Virus record (IMG/VR): IMGVR_UViG_3300025671_000474
Span: 1-25,308 of that record
Reading direction: 5' to 3' (one strand)
Length of the DNA: 25,308 bases
Source: a virus
Shown here piece by piece: positions 1-5,778 of the stretch (positions within the stretch are counted from its first letter, which is position 1; each line of letters begins with the position of its first letter). The position numbers and the translations under genes were made by a program. The notes under the pieces were generated by a model. The model did not search any database, had not been told where the DNA came from, and saw only the letters and a program-made list of their open reading frames with translations.

Positions 1-762
1 ATAGCAGGCATCGTCATAAGACGGAACTAAGGGCGCGAGCGATCCCCTGAGCACAATACGGTTGCAACTCAACCGGTTAAGTGTGCACGATGCCGAACTT
101 ATCAGGCTGTACCTTGTCAGCTGGCACCTTTAACTAGGTGAACAGTTAATGACAAGAACAGTTGTTGTAGTTGTTGTCAGCTAGTACCGCAAGGGAACGT
201 ACGGATGACACAGCTTAGCCCGCCAGACTCCGGCTACGGTGCAGTGCTAAGTGCCAGACCTTTAAGGTCACAGCGTGGGAATAAGGGTAGGAGAACCCCC
301 ACTAGAGAGTAATGAAGCCCAGACAATAACTACAACAACGTAACTAGAACTGATCAGTAGAGTCGTTCTCTACATTTAACGACGCAAACGGTAGTCGTCA
401 CCGTGGCACGCAGTTAGTTACAGCTTTGCACTTGTCACTTTGCAGGCTTGTCCAGAGTATCTGTCCTTAATGCAGGTACGCTGGACAAGCTGGAGGCAAT
501 TCCCACGCCGTCGATTAACCGCCGATGGCGAATTAAGTCCCGCAACTAGGTGAAACTGTGCAAACTGTAGCTAACTTAGTGCGTACATTTTAGTTTCGGG
601 TGACAATCCCGAACTGTATTAGGGCGGAGCCAGTTAATCACTAGCCTTGTCCGGATGTAGTCTTAAGTTTGATCCGATAGGATCATTTAGGATCATCGTG
701 TTGTGTTCGATTCTCTCCCCAAGCTTATCAGTTTGGTGAGGGATTCTTCCCTCTTTGTTGTT
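1..762 (+). ncRNA. large structured noncoding RNA candidate (GOLLD/ROOL-like class?)
   Basis: The region has no convincing ORF but is rich in Watson-Crick helices. Seen by eye: 60-64/70-74; 78-82/97-101; a composite hairpin 113-156 (113-119/150-156, 120-123/143-146, 125-129/136-140); an 18-bp long-range helix 161-178/322-339 with one G-U; 213-219/246-252; 257-261/265-269; 362-367/378-383; 388-392/400-404; a 10-bp plus 7-bp hairpin 446-490; 515-536; 595-600/608-613; and 671-675/680-684. GNRA loops fit at 35-38 and 189-192. A terminator at 738-762 sets the plus orientation. GOLLD and ROOL are known giant phage RNAs of about 600-800 nt, and assignment to either is a guess. It is not RNase P RNA or tmRNA, because the conserved cores are missing. 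The 5' end may lie outside the window. Confidence 0.7.
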
Positions 763-803
763 AGCTGCCAGCTCTATTGCTGGCGAATGTTATGAACATC
801 AAG
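711..803 (+). repeat. duplicated terminator-leader module, copy 1
   Basis: It shares with 1625-1737 an initial TTCTCTCCCC, a variable hairpin, the terminator, a 21-nt identical run ending in TTAGCTGCC, and then GAATGTTATGAAC at the gene start. In this copy the variable hairpin is small (719-722/733-736). The shared block spans terminator, leader and the first codons, so the whole expression module seems to have been duplicated. Confidence 0.65.
738..762 (+). terminator. rho-independent terminator after the structured RNA
   Basis: GAGGGA (738-743) pairs with TCCCTC (748-753) around a TTCT loop and is followed by TTTGTTGTT. It lies between the structured RNA and the first small gene, so it may end the RNA or act as an attenuator. 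A near copy occurs at 1676-1699. Confidence 0.7.
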
Positions 804-1091
804 ACCAACAATCAACCACGCCGACTGCTGTTTGCGTGTGAGTTCTCTGGCGCTGAACGTGCCAAACTCCGCCAACAGTTTGACTGGATGAGTGATGAGG
901 AGTTCGACTCCGATTGTTCTTTCTTTCGCTACAAAGGTTATTACTACAACCTCGCTGACTTTATGCGGGTTGATTCTTGTCTGGAGTCAGCACTTAGCGG
1001 TTGGCATGGTTACAGCTCCGACTCTTATTTCAGCGGTGTGCTGATCAAACTGTGCGGCGAGGATGTTATTGTCGGCCGTTACTATTCCTGA
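777..1091 (+). CDS. hypothetical small protein following the structured RNA
   Basis: A 104-residue protein of unknown function, acidic and aromatic, with an FFRYKGYYYNLADF segment near the middle and no signal peptide or membrane segment. The start is uncertain. TTG at 777 gives MLANVMN, matching the MLVNVMN start of the gene at 1711 inside the duplicated leader, while ATG at 792 would give 99 residues. No Shine-Dalgarno sequence precedes either. It is the first gene after the terminator at 738-762 and begins a run of small genes on the same strand. It looks real because it shares the expression module with 1711. Confidence 0.65.
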   Translation: MLANVMNIKTNNQPRRLLFACEFSGAERAKLRQQFDWMSDEEFDSDCSFFRYKGYYYNLADFMRVDSCLESALSGWHGYSSDSYFSGVLIKLCGEDVIVGRYYS

Positions 1092-1124
1092 CTGTAACTA
1101 ACTCAATCCCATCGCTATCTGATC

Positions 1125-1382
1125 ATGACTGAACTACGCGAAGCTACCTACACTCTGCCCGCACACTGGGCCAGCATCTTAATCAACCACGACTACACCG
1201 GCACAAGTGATGAAGAAGAACAGGAGATTGATAACTTTATCGATGGTGAGTTTGGTGATTCATTGTTCTGCACTGTAACTATTGCAGATTGGGATGAAGA
1301 ACCATCCTTCCGTAAGTATCACGACGCGCAACCGTATGGTGTGCTCGCTTGTGACTGCATTAACTACACTTTCCTGTTCTGA
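1125..1382 (+). CDS. small phage protein, paralogue of the gene at 4743
   Basis: An 85-residue acidic protein of unknown function. It shares a LPAHW...LIN.D start and a HDA.PYGVL.CD block near the C-terminus with the protein at 4743-5006. I recall this pattern from small proteins of phages and plasmids, without known function. ATG follows a TGATCATG junction that recurs at 1380 and 2737. No Shine-Dalgarno is seen. The stop at 1382 lies two bases before the next ATG, so co-transcription with 1385 is likely. Conservation between the paralogues supports a real gene. Confidence 0.8.
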   Translation: MTELREATYTLPAHWASILINHDYTGTSDEEEQEIDNFIDGEFGDSLFCTVTIADWDEEPSFRKYHDAQPYGVLACDCINYTFLF

Positions 1383-1384
1383 TC

Positions 1385-1624
1385 ATGTTCCCTTTTGAAG
1401 TTACCAAGCTCTGCAAACAGTTCACTGGCCGCGTGTACTTGCAGAAAGAGAGACTCAATCAAGGCGGTTATACCAGCGATGGTATCTACTTTGGTGTGGG
1501 TGATCCGCTCTACTTTGCCCAAGATGAAGAAGGTCTGTGGGCAGACTACTTCCGGGCTTCATGTAGAGATGAAGCTATAGAGATCCTGCGTGATCGCTAT
1601 CCGATTGCCAAGATCAAACGTTGA
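1385..1624 (+). CDS. hypothetical small protein
   Basis: A 79-residue protein of unknown function with a central GGYTSDGIYFGVGDPLYF segment and a basic C-terminus. It starts at ATG in the junction TGATCATG, two bases after the previous stop. A 61-residue ORF in another frame at 1395 is a shadow. The gene ends just before the second duplicated leader, so it probably closes a three-gene unit (777, 1125, 1385). Confidence 0.7.
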   Translation: MFPFEVTKLCKQFTGRVYLQKERLNQGGYTSDGIYFGVGDPLYFAQDEEGLWADYFRASCRDEAIEILRDRYPIAKIKR

Positions 1625-1737
1625 TTCTCTCCCCCAATGATTCCGGAGCTGTATCGCAGTTCCGGTTCATTGTGTGAGGGATTCTCCCTCTTTGTTGTTA
1701 GCTGCCCGCCATGCTGGTGAATGTTATGAACCTGAGC
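1625..1737 (+). repeat. duplicated terminator-leader module, copy 2
   Basis: Second copy of the module at 711-803. Here the variable part is a strong hairpin: CAATGA (1635-1640) with TCATTG (1667-1672), and CCGGAGCTG (1643-1651) with CAGTTCCGG (1657-1665) around TATCG. The shared terminator and 21-nt run follow, then the ATGCTGGTGAATG gene start. It sits directly after the stop of the gene ending at 1624. Confidence 0.65.
1676..1699 (+). terminator. rho-independent terminator, second copy
   Basis: GAGGG (1676-1680) pairs with CCCTC (1686-1690) around ATTCT, followed by TTTGTTGTT. It ends the 777-1624 unit but lies only 12 nt before the next start codon, so it could also act as a leader attenuator together with the larger hairpin at 1635-1672. 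Confidence 0.7.
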
Positions 1738-2058
1738 CAATCCACGCAGCTCACTGCATCCCACGCAGTAGAGTATCTGATCAATGAAGACAATGGGCTG
1801 CTGACGTTTGAAGATCTGCAGGACATTGCCCGCAAAGGTTGTGCAGCTTGTGCACCTAACGGACTCACCTATTATCACGATACTTGGGAGTTCTTCATCA
1901 AGTTTGAAGACGATGTAGAAGATTATTTCTACGATAAGTACGGTGATGCTTGGCTAGAACGATTCGCCAAGAACAGCACAAGTGTGCGCGGCATGGTTAA
2001 TCATATGGTGTGGACGTTTGTTAATCAGATTGCACAAGAAGTTACAGGCATTAAGTAA
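1711..2058 (+). CDS. hypothetical protein, small phage protein family
   Basis: A 115-residue acidic protein. The central KGCAACAPNGLTYYHDTWEF followed by YFYDKYGDAW resembles small phage proteins with a GC..GM..LIYY.DT..FYD.Y pattern (a DUF7222-type similarity from memory, unproven); function is unknown. ATG at 1711 lies in the duplicated leader; ATG at 1726 is the alternative. It is preceded by a terminator hairpin and followed one base after its stop by a CCCGC/GCGGG stem-loop. Confidence 0.75.
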   Translation: MLVNVMNLSQSTQLTASHAVEYLINEDNGLLTFEDLQDIARKGCAACAPNGLTYYHDTWEFFIKFEDDVEDYFYDKYGDAWLERFAKNSTSVRGMVNHMVWTFVNQIAQEVTGIK

Positions 2059-2071
2059 CCCGCTACGCGGG
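2059..2071 (+). repeat. CCCGC-TAC-GCGGG intergenic stem-loop
   Basis: A five-base perfect stem with a three-base loop, starting directly after the stop of the gene ending at 2058. It has no T-tract, so it is not a standard terminator. A near twin lies at 2959-2972, also right after a stop. Confidence 0.6.
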
Positions 2072-2098
2072 GCCAACTCACACAATCACATCAACATC

Positions 2099-2371
2099 AT
2101 GGCAACCATTCAACATCACTGTGCACCTAACGATCGCAACGGTAACCCTCAACGTTGTTATGTTCTACTTGATCTTGACGATGTAGCTGTAGCCGCATGG
2201 GATGAGGGTTACCTAGGTAACCTCGCTGTCCCTGGAATCTGGCGTGAGGCTGCATACAATGCGCCGCGCATTGAGTGTACAGTTGCAGCTTACCGTCACC
2301 TATTGCGTACATTGCCCGGTCCGGACTATGCTTACCAAGTCCCCGGCTACTCCCATCTCCGCAACCTGTAA
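2099..2371 (+). CDS. small phage/bacterial protein with a DRNGNP motif
   Basis: A 90-residue protein starting MATIQHHCAPNDRNGNPQRC. The PNDRNGNPRR-C/L-YV start is familiar from many short uncharacterised bacterial and phage proteins; function is unknown. ATG at 2099 was chosen over the longer frame from 1982, which would run back through the previous gene and the stem-loop. The leader (ACACAATCACATCAACATC) contains no G and no Shine-Dalgarno, as with several neighbours. Confidence 0.8.
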   Translation: MATIQHHCAPNDRNGNPQRCYVLLDLDDVAVAAWDEGYLGNLAVPGIWREAAYNAPRIECTVAAYRHLLRTLPGPDYAYQVPGYSHLRNL

Positions 2372-2379
2372 CTAAACCA

Positions 2380-2544
2380 ATGTCAGATCGTAAGTACATC
2401 GTGCACGTTGAGACTGCAGATCGTGGCGACTTTAAGATTCACACACTGGCATCTAGTTGCCTAGAAGCTGAATCAATCGCCCGCCACTGTGTGCGCCAAC
2501 AGTTCACCAACGACATCCTCAGTTCCCACGCTTGGCCTAAGTAA
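2380..2544 (+). CDS. hypothetical 54-residue protein
   Basis: It begins MSDRKYIVHVETADRGDF and continues with an ESIARHCVRQQF helix, a small alpha/beta layout of unknown function. ATG at 2380 follows the stop at 2371 by eight bases (CTAAACCA, no G). The longer frame from 2275 overlaps the previous gene and is rejected. Its stop abuts the next ATG directly (TAAATG), so translation of the two is likely coupled. Confidence 0.65.
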   Translation: MSDRKYIVHVETADRGDFKIHTLASSCLEAESIARHCVRQQFTNDILSSHAWPK

Positions 2545-2739
2545 ATGTACGACACTCGCACACACTTAAATAGAGACTTCATGCGTCGCATGATTCGTGC
2601 CTACGAGCAAGATCTCATGCAGTTAGTTGCAGATACTCCAGATCATCCTGGTGGTGATTGGGCAGTCGAACATCTAACTATGCTGGAAGACTTACGCGCC
2701 AAGACTTTTTCATCCTTCGAACAAACCATCACATTCTGA
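2545..2739 (+). CDS. hypothetical 64-residue protein
   Basis: A mostly helical protein (MYDTRTHLNRDFMRRMIRAY...), with an acidic central part and no membrane segment; function is unknown. The start is fixed by the TAAATG junction with the previous gene. It ends in TGATCATG, the same junction found at 1380, leading into the next gene. Confidence 0.65.
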   Translation: MYDTRTHLNRDFMRRMIRAYEQDLMQLVADTPDHPGGDWAVEHLTMLEDLRAKTFSSFEQTITF

Positions 2740-2741
2740 TC

Positions 2742-2957
2742 ATGATGTACAACCACATCCGTGACTTCCACAAAGACCAAATCCTGCACGTTGTTAACAA
2801 CTACATGACATCAGAGATGCGCAACCATCTGATGCGCGAATGTCCGGCCGCATACAATTCACTGTGTGGTCGTGTAGTTATCACGTCGCAGGTACATGAT
2901 ACGGGCCGCAAGATCATCGAGCGCCCTATAGATGTAGACCTTAGCGAGTTTGATTGA
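2742..2957 (+). CDS. hypothetical 71-residue protein
   Basis: It begins MMYNHIRDFHKDQILHVVNN, helical at first and ending in a short strand-rich, acidic tail; function is unknown. ATG at 2742 or 2745 both fit; 2742 lies two bases after the previous stop. The longer frame from 2658 overlaps the previous gene. A CCCGC/GCGGG stem-loop follows right after the stop. Confidence 0.65.
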   Translation: MMYNHIRDFHKDQILHVVNNYMTSEMRNHLMRECPAAYNSLCGRVVITSQVHDTGRKIIERPIDVDLSEFD

Positions 2958-2958
2958 T

Positions 2959-2972
2959 CCCGCTAACGCGGG
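2959..2972 (+). repeat. CCCGC-TAAC-GCGGG intergenic stem-loop
   Basis: A five-base perfect stem with a four-base loop, directly after the stop of the gene ending at 2957 and without a T-tract. It is nearly identical to 2059-2071, which suggests a small dispersed repeat or an RNA processing site between cistrons. Confidence 0.6.
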
Positions 2973-3004
2973 GCGCCTTCATCTACTACCAACAACATCA
3001 CACA

Positions 3005-3304
3005 ATGCTTGAACCTAACCTCGTCTTACTTGACTTCCACGGTGTGTACATCCCGCAGATGTATTGCAGCGATGCTGACGAACACTGGGCTGAATGTGTA
3101 GGCGTTGACTACAACGATGTGCTTACTTGTCAGACTGGCCCAGATCACGAATGGTATTGGGAAGCGTGGCAGAACATCCTAGACAATGCCAGCATAGTTA
3201 GTGACGGTGTTACCTGGAGATTGCATCAAGATGGTGACCTTTGGGAGATTCCTGATGGTTACACTTTCGATGACGATTGTGGTATCCCGATCACTCCTGT
3301 TTAA
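3005..3304 (+). CDS. small acidic protein, HG.YIPQ / QDGDLW family
   Basis: A 99-residue, Trp-rich, strongly acidic protein. The order HGVYIPQ near the start, GPDHEWYWEAW in the middle and LHQDGDLW near the end matches a pattern I recall from short proteins of phages and plasmids with no assigned role. ATG at 3005 is used because the frame from 2954 would read through the stem-loop. The leader (CTACCAACAACATCACACA) has no G. Confidence 0.8.
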   Translation: MLEPNLVLLDFHGVYIPQMYCSDADEHWAECVGVDYNDVLTCQTGPDHEWYWEAWQNILDNASIVSDGVTWRLHQDGDLWEIPDGYTFDDDCGIPITPV

Positions 3305-3343
3305 CCCTGTGGTTGCCCACGCCGCCTACACAAACTAACTCCA

Positions 3344-3517
3344 ATGAATCACTTCCCTTACGACATTTATCAGTTGGATTCGCATAGCCTGGCCTACCAT
3401 TCCCTCGCACAATTCAAACAGATTCTCCTTAAAGAGGAGATGCCTGATGACGTTGTCTACTTAATCGAAGACAAGATCATCCCAGCTCTTGAAGGTATTG
3501 TCTCCCAAGATTACTGA
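3344..3517 (+). CDS. hypothetical 57-residue protein
   Basis: A short gene filling the gap between its neighbours. It begins MNHFPYDIYQLDSHSLAYHS and ends LEGIVSQDY. It is soluble and probably two helices, with no known function. The start has the usual local leader (AACTAACTCCA, no G). Its position, codon-like composition and lack of overlap support a real gene, but at this length coding status is not certain. Confidence 0.6.
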   Translation: MNHFPYDIYQLDSHSLAYHSLAQFKQILLKEEMPDDVVYLIEDKIIPALEGIVSQDY

Positions 3518-3547
3518 CTCTTAACTAACCCAACTCGCACAAACATC

Positions 3548-3895
3548 ATGCGTAAGATCGAATCACAAATGTTGCTCGCAATCCACTCTAAGAAAGATTG
3601 GAAGTGCGCCAACACACAAGTCTCTGTAACTTATTTCGCCCACGCTGATCGACTCATTGATCGCACAACTGTATATCTGCACGGTAGCCCAATCGCTCAG
3701 ATCAGCCCCGATACAGTTACGATCTGCGACTATGGTTACCAAACACCTACAACTAAGTCAAGACTAAATGCTATTCTGCGTGAGCTGTGCGGCGCTGGTA
3801 TCTACCAGAAGAATCACAAGTGGTTTGGCACAGCAATCGAAGAAGCTGATTGGGAGATCGAAAAGAACTCCCGTCACTGTTTTGTGCGAGGTTGA
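3548..3895 (+). CDS. conserved phage/plasmid protein, W..ANTQV / SRLNA family
   Basis: A 115-residue protein beginning MRKIESQMLLAI, with KKDWKCANTQVSV, VYLHGSPIAQI and TPTTKSRLNAILREL. This set and order is familiar from short proteins on bacterial plasmids and phages, with no known function. It is likely a compact beta-rich domain with a C-terminal helix. The leader is CCAACTCGCACAAACATC followed by ATG, without a Shine-Dalgarno. It ends six bases before the GTG of the next gene. Confidence 0.8.
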   Translation: MRKIESQMLLAIHSKKDWKCANTQVSVTYFAHADRLIDRTTVYLHGSPIAQISPDTVTICDYGYQTPTTKSRLNAILRELCGAGIYQKNHKWFGTAIEEADWEIEKNSRHCFVRG

Positions 3896-3900
3896 TCAGC

Positions 3901-4074
3901 GTGGCTTACTACATCCAACGACGAGATTACACCAACACCGTGGAAACAATCGATGAATTTGAAACAGCTAAAGAAGCCTACAGAGCCGCACGTGAATATA
4001 ACTTGGCGGATCCCACGGCTGTCCATTATGTGGCTAAGAGAGCCTGTAAAGCTTGGCTAGAAAGCGCAGCCTAA
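3901..4074 (+). CDS. YYIQRRD small protein, tandem paralogue 1
   Basis: A 57-residue protein, M(V)AYYIQRRD at the start, then EFETAKEAYRAAREYNLAD and YVAKRACKAW. It is clearly paralogous to 4128-4295, which shares YFIQRRD, EAFAAAREYNLSD and YYVTRQPCRAW. GTG at 3901 was chosen because it gives the same N-terminus as the ATG of the paralogue. Function is unknown; similar tiny phage proteins exist in memory only. A GC-rich hairpin at 4086-4100 separates the pair. Confidence 0.75.
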   Translation: MAYYIQRRDYTNTVETIDEFETAKEAYRAAREYNLADPTAVHYVAKRACKAWLESAA

Positions 4075-4085
4075 ATCACTATCCC

Positions 4086-4100
4086 GCGGCGCGGAGCCGC
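4086..4100 (+). repeat. GCGGC-GCGGA-GCCGC intergenic stem-loop
   Basis: A five-base perfect stem between the two tandem paralogues, with no T-tract. It is a third member in position, though not in exact sequence, of the GC-rich intercistronic stem-loops at 2059 and 2959. Confidence 0.5.
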
Positions 4101-4127
4101 CGCATAGTATTCTATCGAGCGTACACA

Positions 4128-4295
4128 ATGCCGTACTTCATTCAACGTAGAGACAACGATCGACTCGAAACTGTTGATCAATTTACAGACAGCAAAGAAG
4201 CTTTTGCTGCTGCTCGTGAGTACAACCTGAGCGATTCGTTCGCCCATTACTATGTCACCCGCCAACCATGCCGAGCATGGAATGACGAGGATTGA
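4128..4295 (+). CDS. YFIQRRD small protein, tandem paralogue 2
   Basis: A 55-residue paralogue of 3901-4074, beginning MPYFIQRRDNDRLETVDQF. About half of the positions match by eye. ATG at 4128 follows GTACACA, the local G-poor leader. The frame reaching back to 4053 overlaps the previous gene and includes the hairpin, so it is rejected. Its end overlaps the start of the next gene by 14 nt if ATG 4282 is used. Confidence 0.75.
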   Translation: MPYFIQRRDNDRLETVDQFTDSKEAFAAAREYNLSDSFAHYYVTRQPCRAWNDED

Positions 4296-4554
4296 TGATA
4301 GTCCCTTTGCCCTCTACCCCTTTTCCCAAATGACACCTGACGTTGAAGCGTTACTTGATTTAGTAACGCCTTATCTTCTAGAACAAGTTATTAAGTACAA
4401 TACAGATGAGTTTGACTCAGTTTGGGAGCCTCAGCACATTGAAGCCGTTAACAACATTTGTGAGTACATCGAGCAGACATATGGGCAACGTATAAACGGC
4501 AGTTTGTTCAGAGCTGCTGCAAAGCTCAAAGCTCGCATCAACCAAATTAACTAA
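4282..4554 (+). CDS. hypothetical helical protein
   Basis: A protein of 90 residues from ATG 4282 or 74 from ATG 4330, mainly helical (MTPDVEALLDLVTPYLLEQV, later YIEQTYGQRINGSLFRAAAK), with a basic C-terminus. Function is unknown. The frame is open from 4252 but that start overlaps the previous gene by 44 nt. ATG 4330 would leave a clean spacer. No Shine-Dalgarno decides between them. Confidence 0.65.
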   Translation: MTRIDDSPFALYPFSQMTPDVEALLDLVTPYLLEQVIKYNTDEFDSVWEPQHIEAVNNICEYIEQTYGQRINGSLFRAAAKLKARINQIN

Positions 4555-4565
4555 GAGGTTACTCA

Positions 4566-4676
4566 ATGGCTTTTTTAATGATCGGTGGATTTCTGATTGG
4601 TCTAGGGTGGGCCACCAAGCTTCCCCTGCTGATCATCTTGGGCGCTCTGTGTTTCTTCCTTCCTAGGCAATCCTAA
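4566..4676 (+). CDS. 36-residue hydrophobic membrane peptide
   Basis: A very short gene starting MAFLMIGGFLIGLGWATKLP and followed by LLIILGALCFFL, so one long or two short membrane segments with a basic tail (PRQS). ATG is preceded by AAGAGGTTACTCA, where AGAGG at 4554-4558 is a plausible Shine-Dalgarno. It may be a small inner- or thylakoid-membrane effector or a holin-like peptide; function is not known. Confidence 0.55.
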   Translation: MAFLMIGGFLIGLGWATKLPLLIILGALCFFLPRQS

Positions 4677-4742
4677 AATGTAGTGGACTATGCAGGCTGT
4701 CTAGTTAAGCTGGATGGCCTACTTAATTTGCCACGGTCTGCC

Positions 4743-5006
4743 GTGACTGATAACAATCACATCTGGTTTCAGATTCCCGAGCATTGGGTTGATGCTCTGA
4801 TTAACGATGACGAAACACGTCTAGATGTTTCTGCACAGGAGCTCAAAGGATACAGGCAGTTTATGTACCACTTCGTGGAAACCAGCGACATTCTATCCGT
4901 AGGACAATCGCCATACTTCAGCAAGCATCACGATGCGCGACCTTACGGAGTGTTACCCTGCGACGTTGTGGACGTGAAAATCGGTTATGATTACGATCCT
5001 TGCTGA
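4743..5006 (+). CDS. small phage protein, paralogue of the gene at 1125
   Basis: An 87-residue protein from GTG 4743; the frame is open from GTG 4683 (107 residues). GTG 4743 gives MTDNNHIWFQIPEHW, which lines up with no gap with MTELREATYTLPAHW of the gene at 1125, so this start is preferred. It also shares LIN.D and F.KHHDARPYGVL.CD. Function is unknown. The two copies flank the whole small-gene island, and a tRNA follows 10 bases after the stop. Confidence 0.75.
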   Translation: MTDNNHIWFQIPEHWVDALINDDETRLDVSAQELKGYRQFMYHFVETSDILSVGQSPYFSKHHDARPYGVLPCDVVDVKIGYDYDPC

Positions 5007-5015
5007 GAAGCGCAC

Positions 5016-5088
5016 GGGGGTCTAGCAATCTAGTGAATGCAGCGAACTCATAATTCGCCATAGGTGAGTGCAATCCTCACGACCCTCA
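5016..5088 (+). tRNA. tRNA with anticodon CAU (Ile2 or elongator Met), atypical loops
   Basis: The cloverleaf is complete. Acceptor GGGGGTC (5016-5022) pairs with GACCCTC (5081-5087, one G-U). The anticodon arm is GCGAA/TTCGC (5042-5046/5054-5058) with loop CTCATAA and anticodon CAT. The T stem is GTGAG/CTCAC (5064-5068/5076-5080) and the discriminator is A5088. The D stem has three pairs (5025-5027/5038-5040), its loop lacks the usual GG, and the T loop is TGCAATC instead of TTC-type. CCA is not encoded. It is not an initiator by its acceptor pair and anticodon stem. It sits 12 nt upstream of the next ATG. Confidence 0.75.
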
Positions 5089-5100
5089 TCATTACACACA

Positions 5101-5451
5101 ATGTTCAAACCAGGAACAAGCAACGAAGCCCTAAGCTGCCCAAAGTGCAAAGCGGTAGCATTCAGAACAATCGAAACAAGAAGGAACAAGTACAAAGCGA
5201 TCAGACGTCGCAGAGAATGCGCAGAGTGCAGCTACAGGCTGACAACGTATGAAGTATCACAGGCTTTCTACGAAGAAGTTATCTTTTTCAGAAAGATAGC
5301 CGAGCAGATCATGAAGAGGAAGTTCAATCCTTTAGCTGAAAGCCCCTGCGGGAGTTGCGAGTACAACCTAAACGGTAGGTGCAACTTTGATTTTCCAGAG
5401 TTCGATACGGAAGACGCTGCAGATTGCAGCTTCAATACCGCAAGAAGCTAA
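5101..5451 (+). CDS. NrdR-like zinc-ribbon protein without ATP-cone
   Basis: A 116-residue protein. The N-terminus has CPKC (13-16) and RRRRECAECSYRLTTYE (35-51), the typical zinc ribbon of NrdR, the repressor of ribonucleotide reductase genes. Full NrdR is about 150 residues with an ATP-cone; here the ATP-cone is replaced by a short basic helix and a second cysteine cluster (C83, C86, C94, C109). It probably binds DNA and metal; whether it acts on host nrd genes or phage genes is inference. ATG 5101 was chosen because the longer frame from 5068 runs into the tRNA. Confidence 0.7.
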   Translation: MFKPGTSNEALSCPKCKAVAFRTIETRRNKYKAIRRRRECAECSYRLTTYEVSQAFYEEVIFFRKIAEQIMKRKFNPLAESPCGSCEYNLNGRCNFDFPEFDTEDAADCSFNTARS

Positions 5452-5486
5452 CTAAGTGAAAACCCTAGAAATTCACGTTAAGTTAG
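5448..5486 (+). other. imperfect inverted repeat at the end of the NrdR-like gene
   Basis: CTAACT (5448-5453) pairs with AGTTAG (5481-5486), and GTGAA (5456-5460) with TTCAC (5472-5476), overlapping the stop codon. There is no T-tract directly after it, so it could be a weak terminator, an operator or an mRNA 3' end. Evidence is limited to the symmetry. Confidence 0.4.
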
Positions 5487-5604
5487 AGCTTATTCTAAAA
5501 TGTTTTCCTATGTGGTTTTAATCCATACATACCAGTGTGTACCTTGTAACTAACACAATGCAAAAGTCAGCGTGTGCTAACCTAACTGAGCTTTTAACTA
5601 AACC

Positions 5605-5778
5605 ATGCAAAAGGAAACTAAAGCAGCGCAAAGCTTCGATGTGTTTAGTAACAAAACCGGTTCGTGGAAATTTCTGTGCGCAGTGGAGGCTCAAGACACT
5701 AGGCACGCAAAGGAAATCGTCATGAATGAGCATCGCATCTCAAACTGGCACGGCCTCTGCGTGTATCCGACCAAGTAG
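5605..5778 (+). CDS. hypothetical 57-residue protein
   Basis: It starts MQKETKAAQSFDVFSNKTGS and ends ISNWHGLCVYPTK. The middle (WKFLCAVEAQDTRHAKEIV) looks like a small strand-helix-strand fold; function is unknown. The overlapping frames at 5537, 5726 and on the minus strand are less protein-like. Leader AACTAAACC is G-free, like its neighbours. An ATG at 5558 in another frame also starts ATGCAAAAG, so a second tiny ORF cannot be fully excluded. Confidence 0.6.
   Translation: MQKETKAAQSFDVFSNKTGSWKFLCAVEAQDTRHAKEIVMNEHRISNWHGLCVYPTK

Noticed and set aside
1-700. RNase P RNA, tmRNA or group I intron
   Set aside because: I looked for the conserved RNase P core, a tmRNA tag with its tRNA-like ends, and intron P/Q/R/S cores, and saw none.
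702-720. tRNA-like T arm (TTCGATT loop)
   Set aside because: The five bases on each side of the loop do not pair and no anticodon or acceptor arm fits.
1597-1878. 93-codon minus-strand frame
   Set aside because: It runs across the duplicated leader and its terminator and is antisense to a better frame at 1711.
5537-5725. 62-codon ORF (MYLVTNTMQKSAC...)
   Set aside because: It overlaps the more protein-like frame at 5605-5778 and its translation is Lys/Cys-rich without structure. An ATG at 5558 keeps some doubt.
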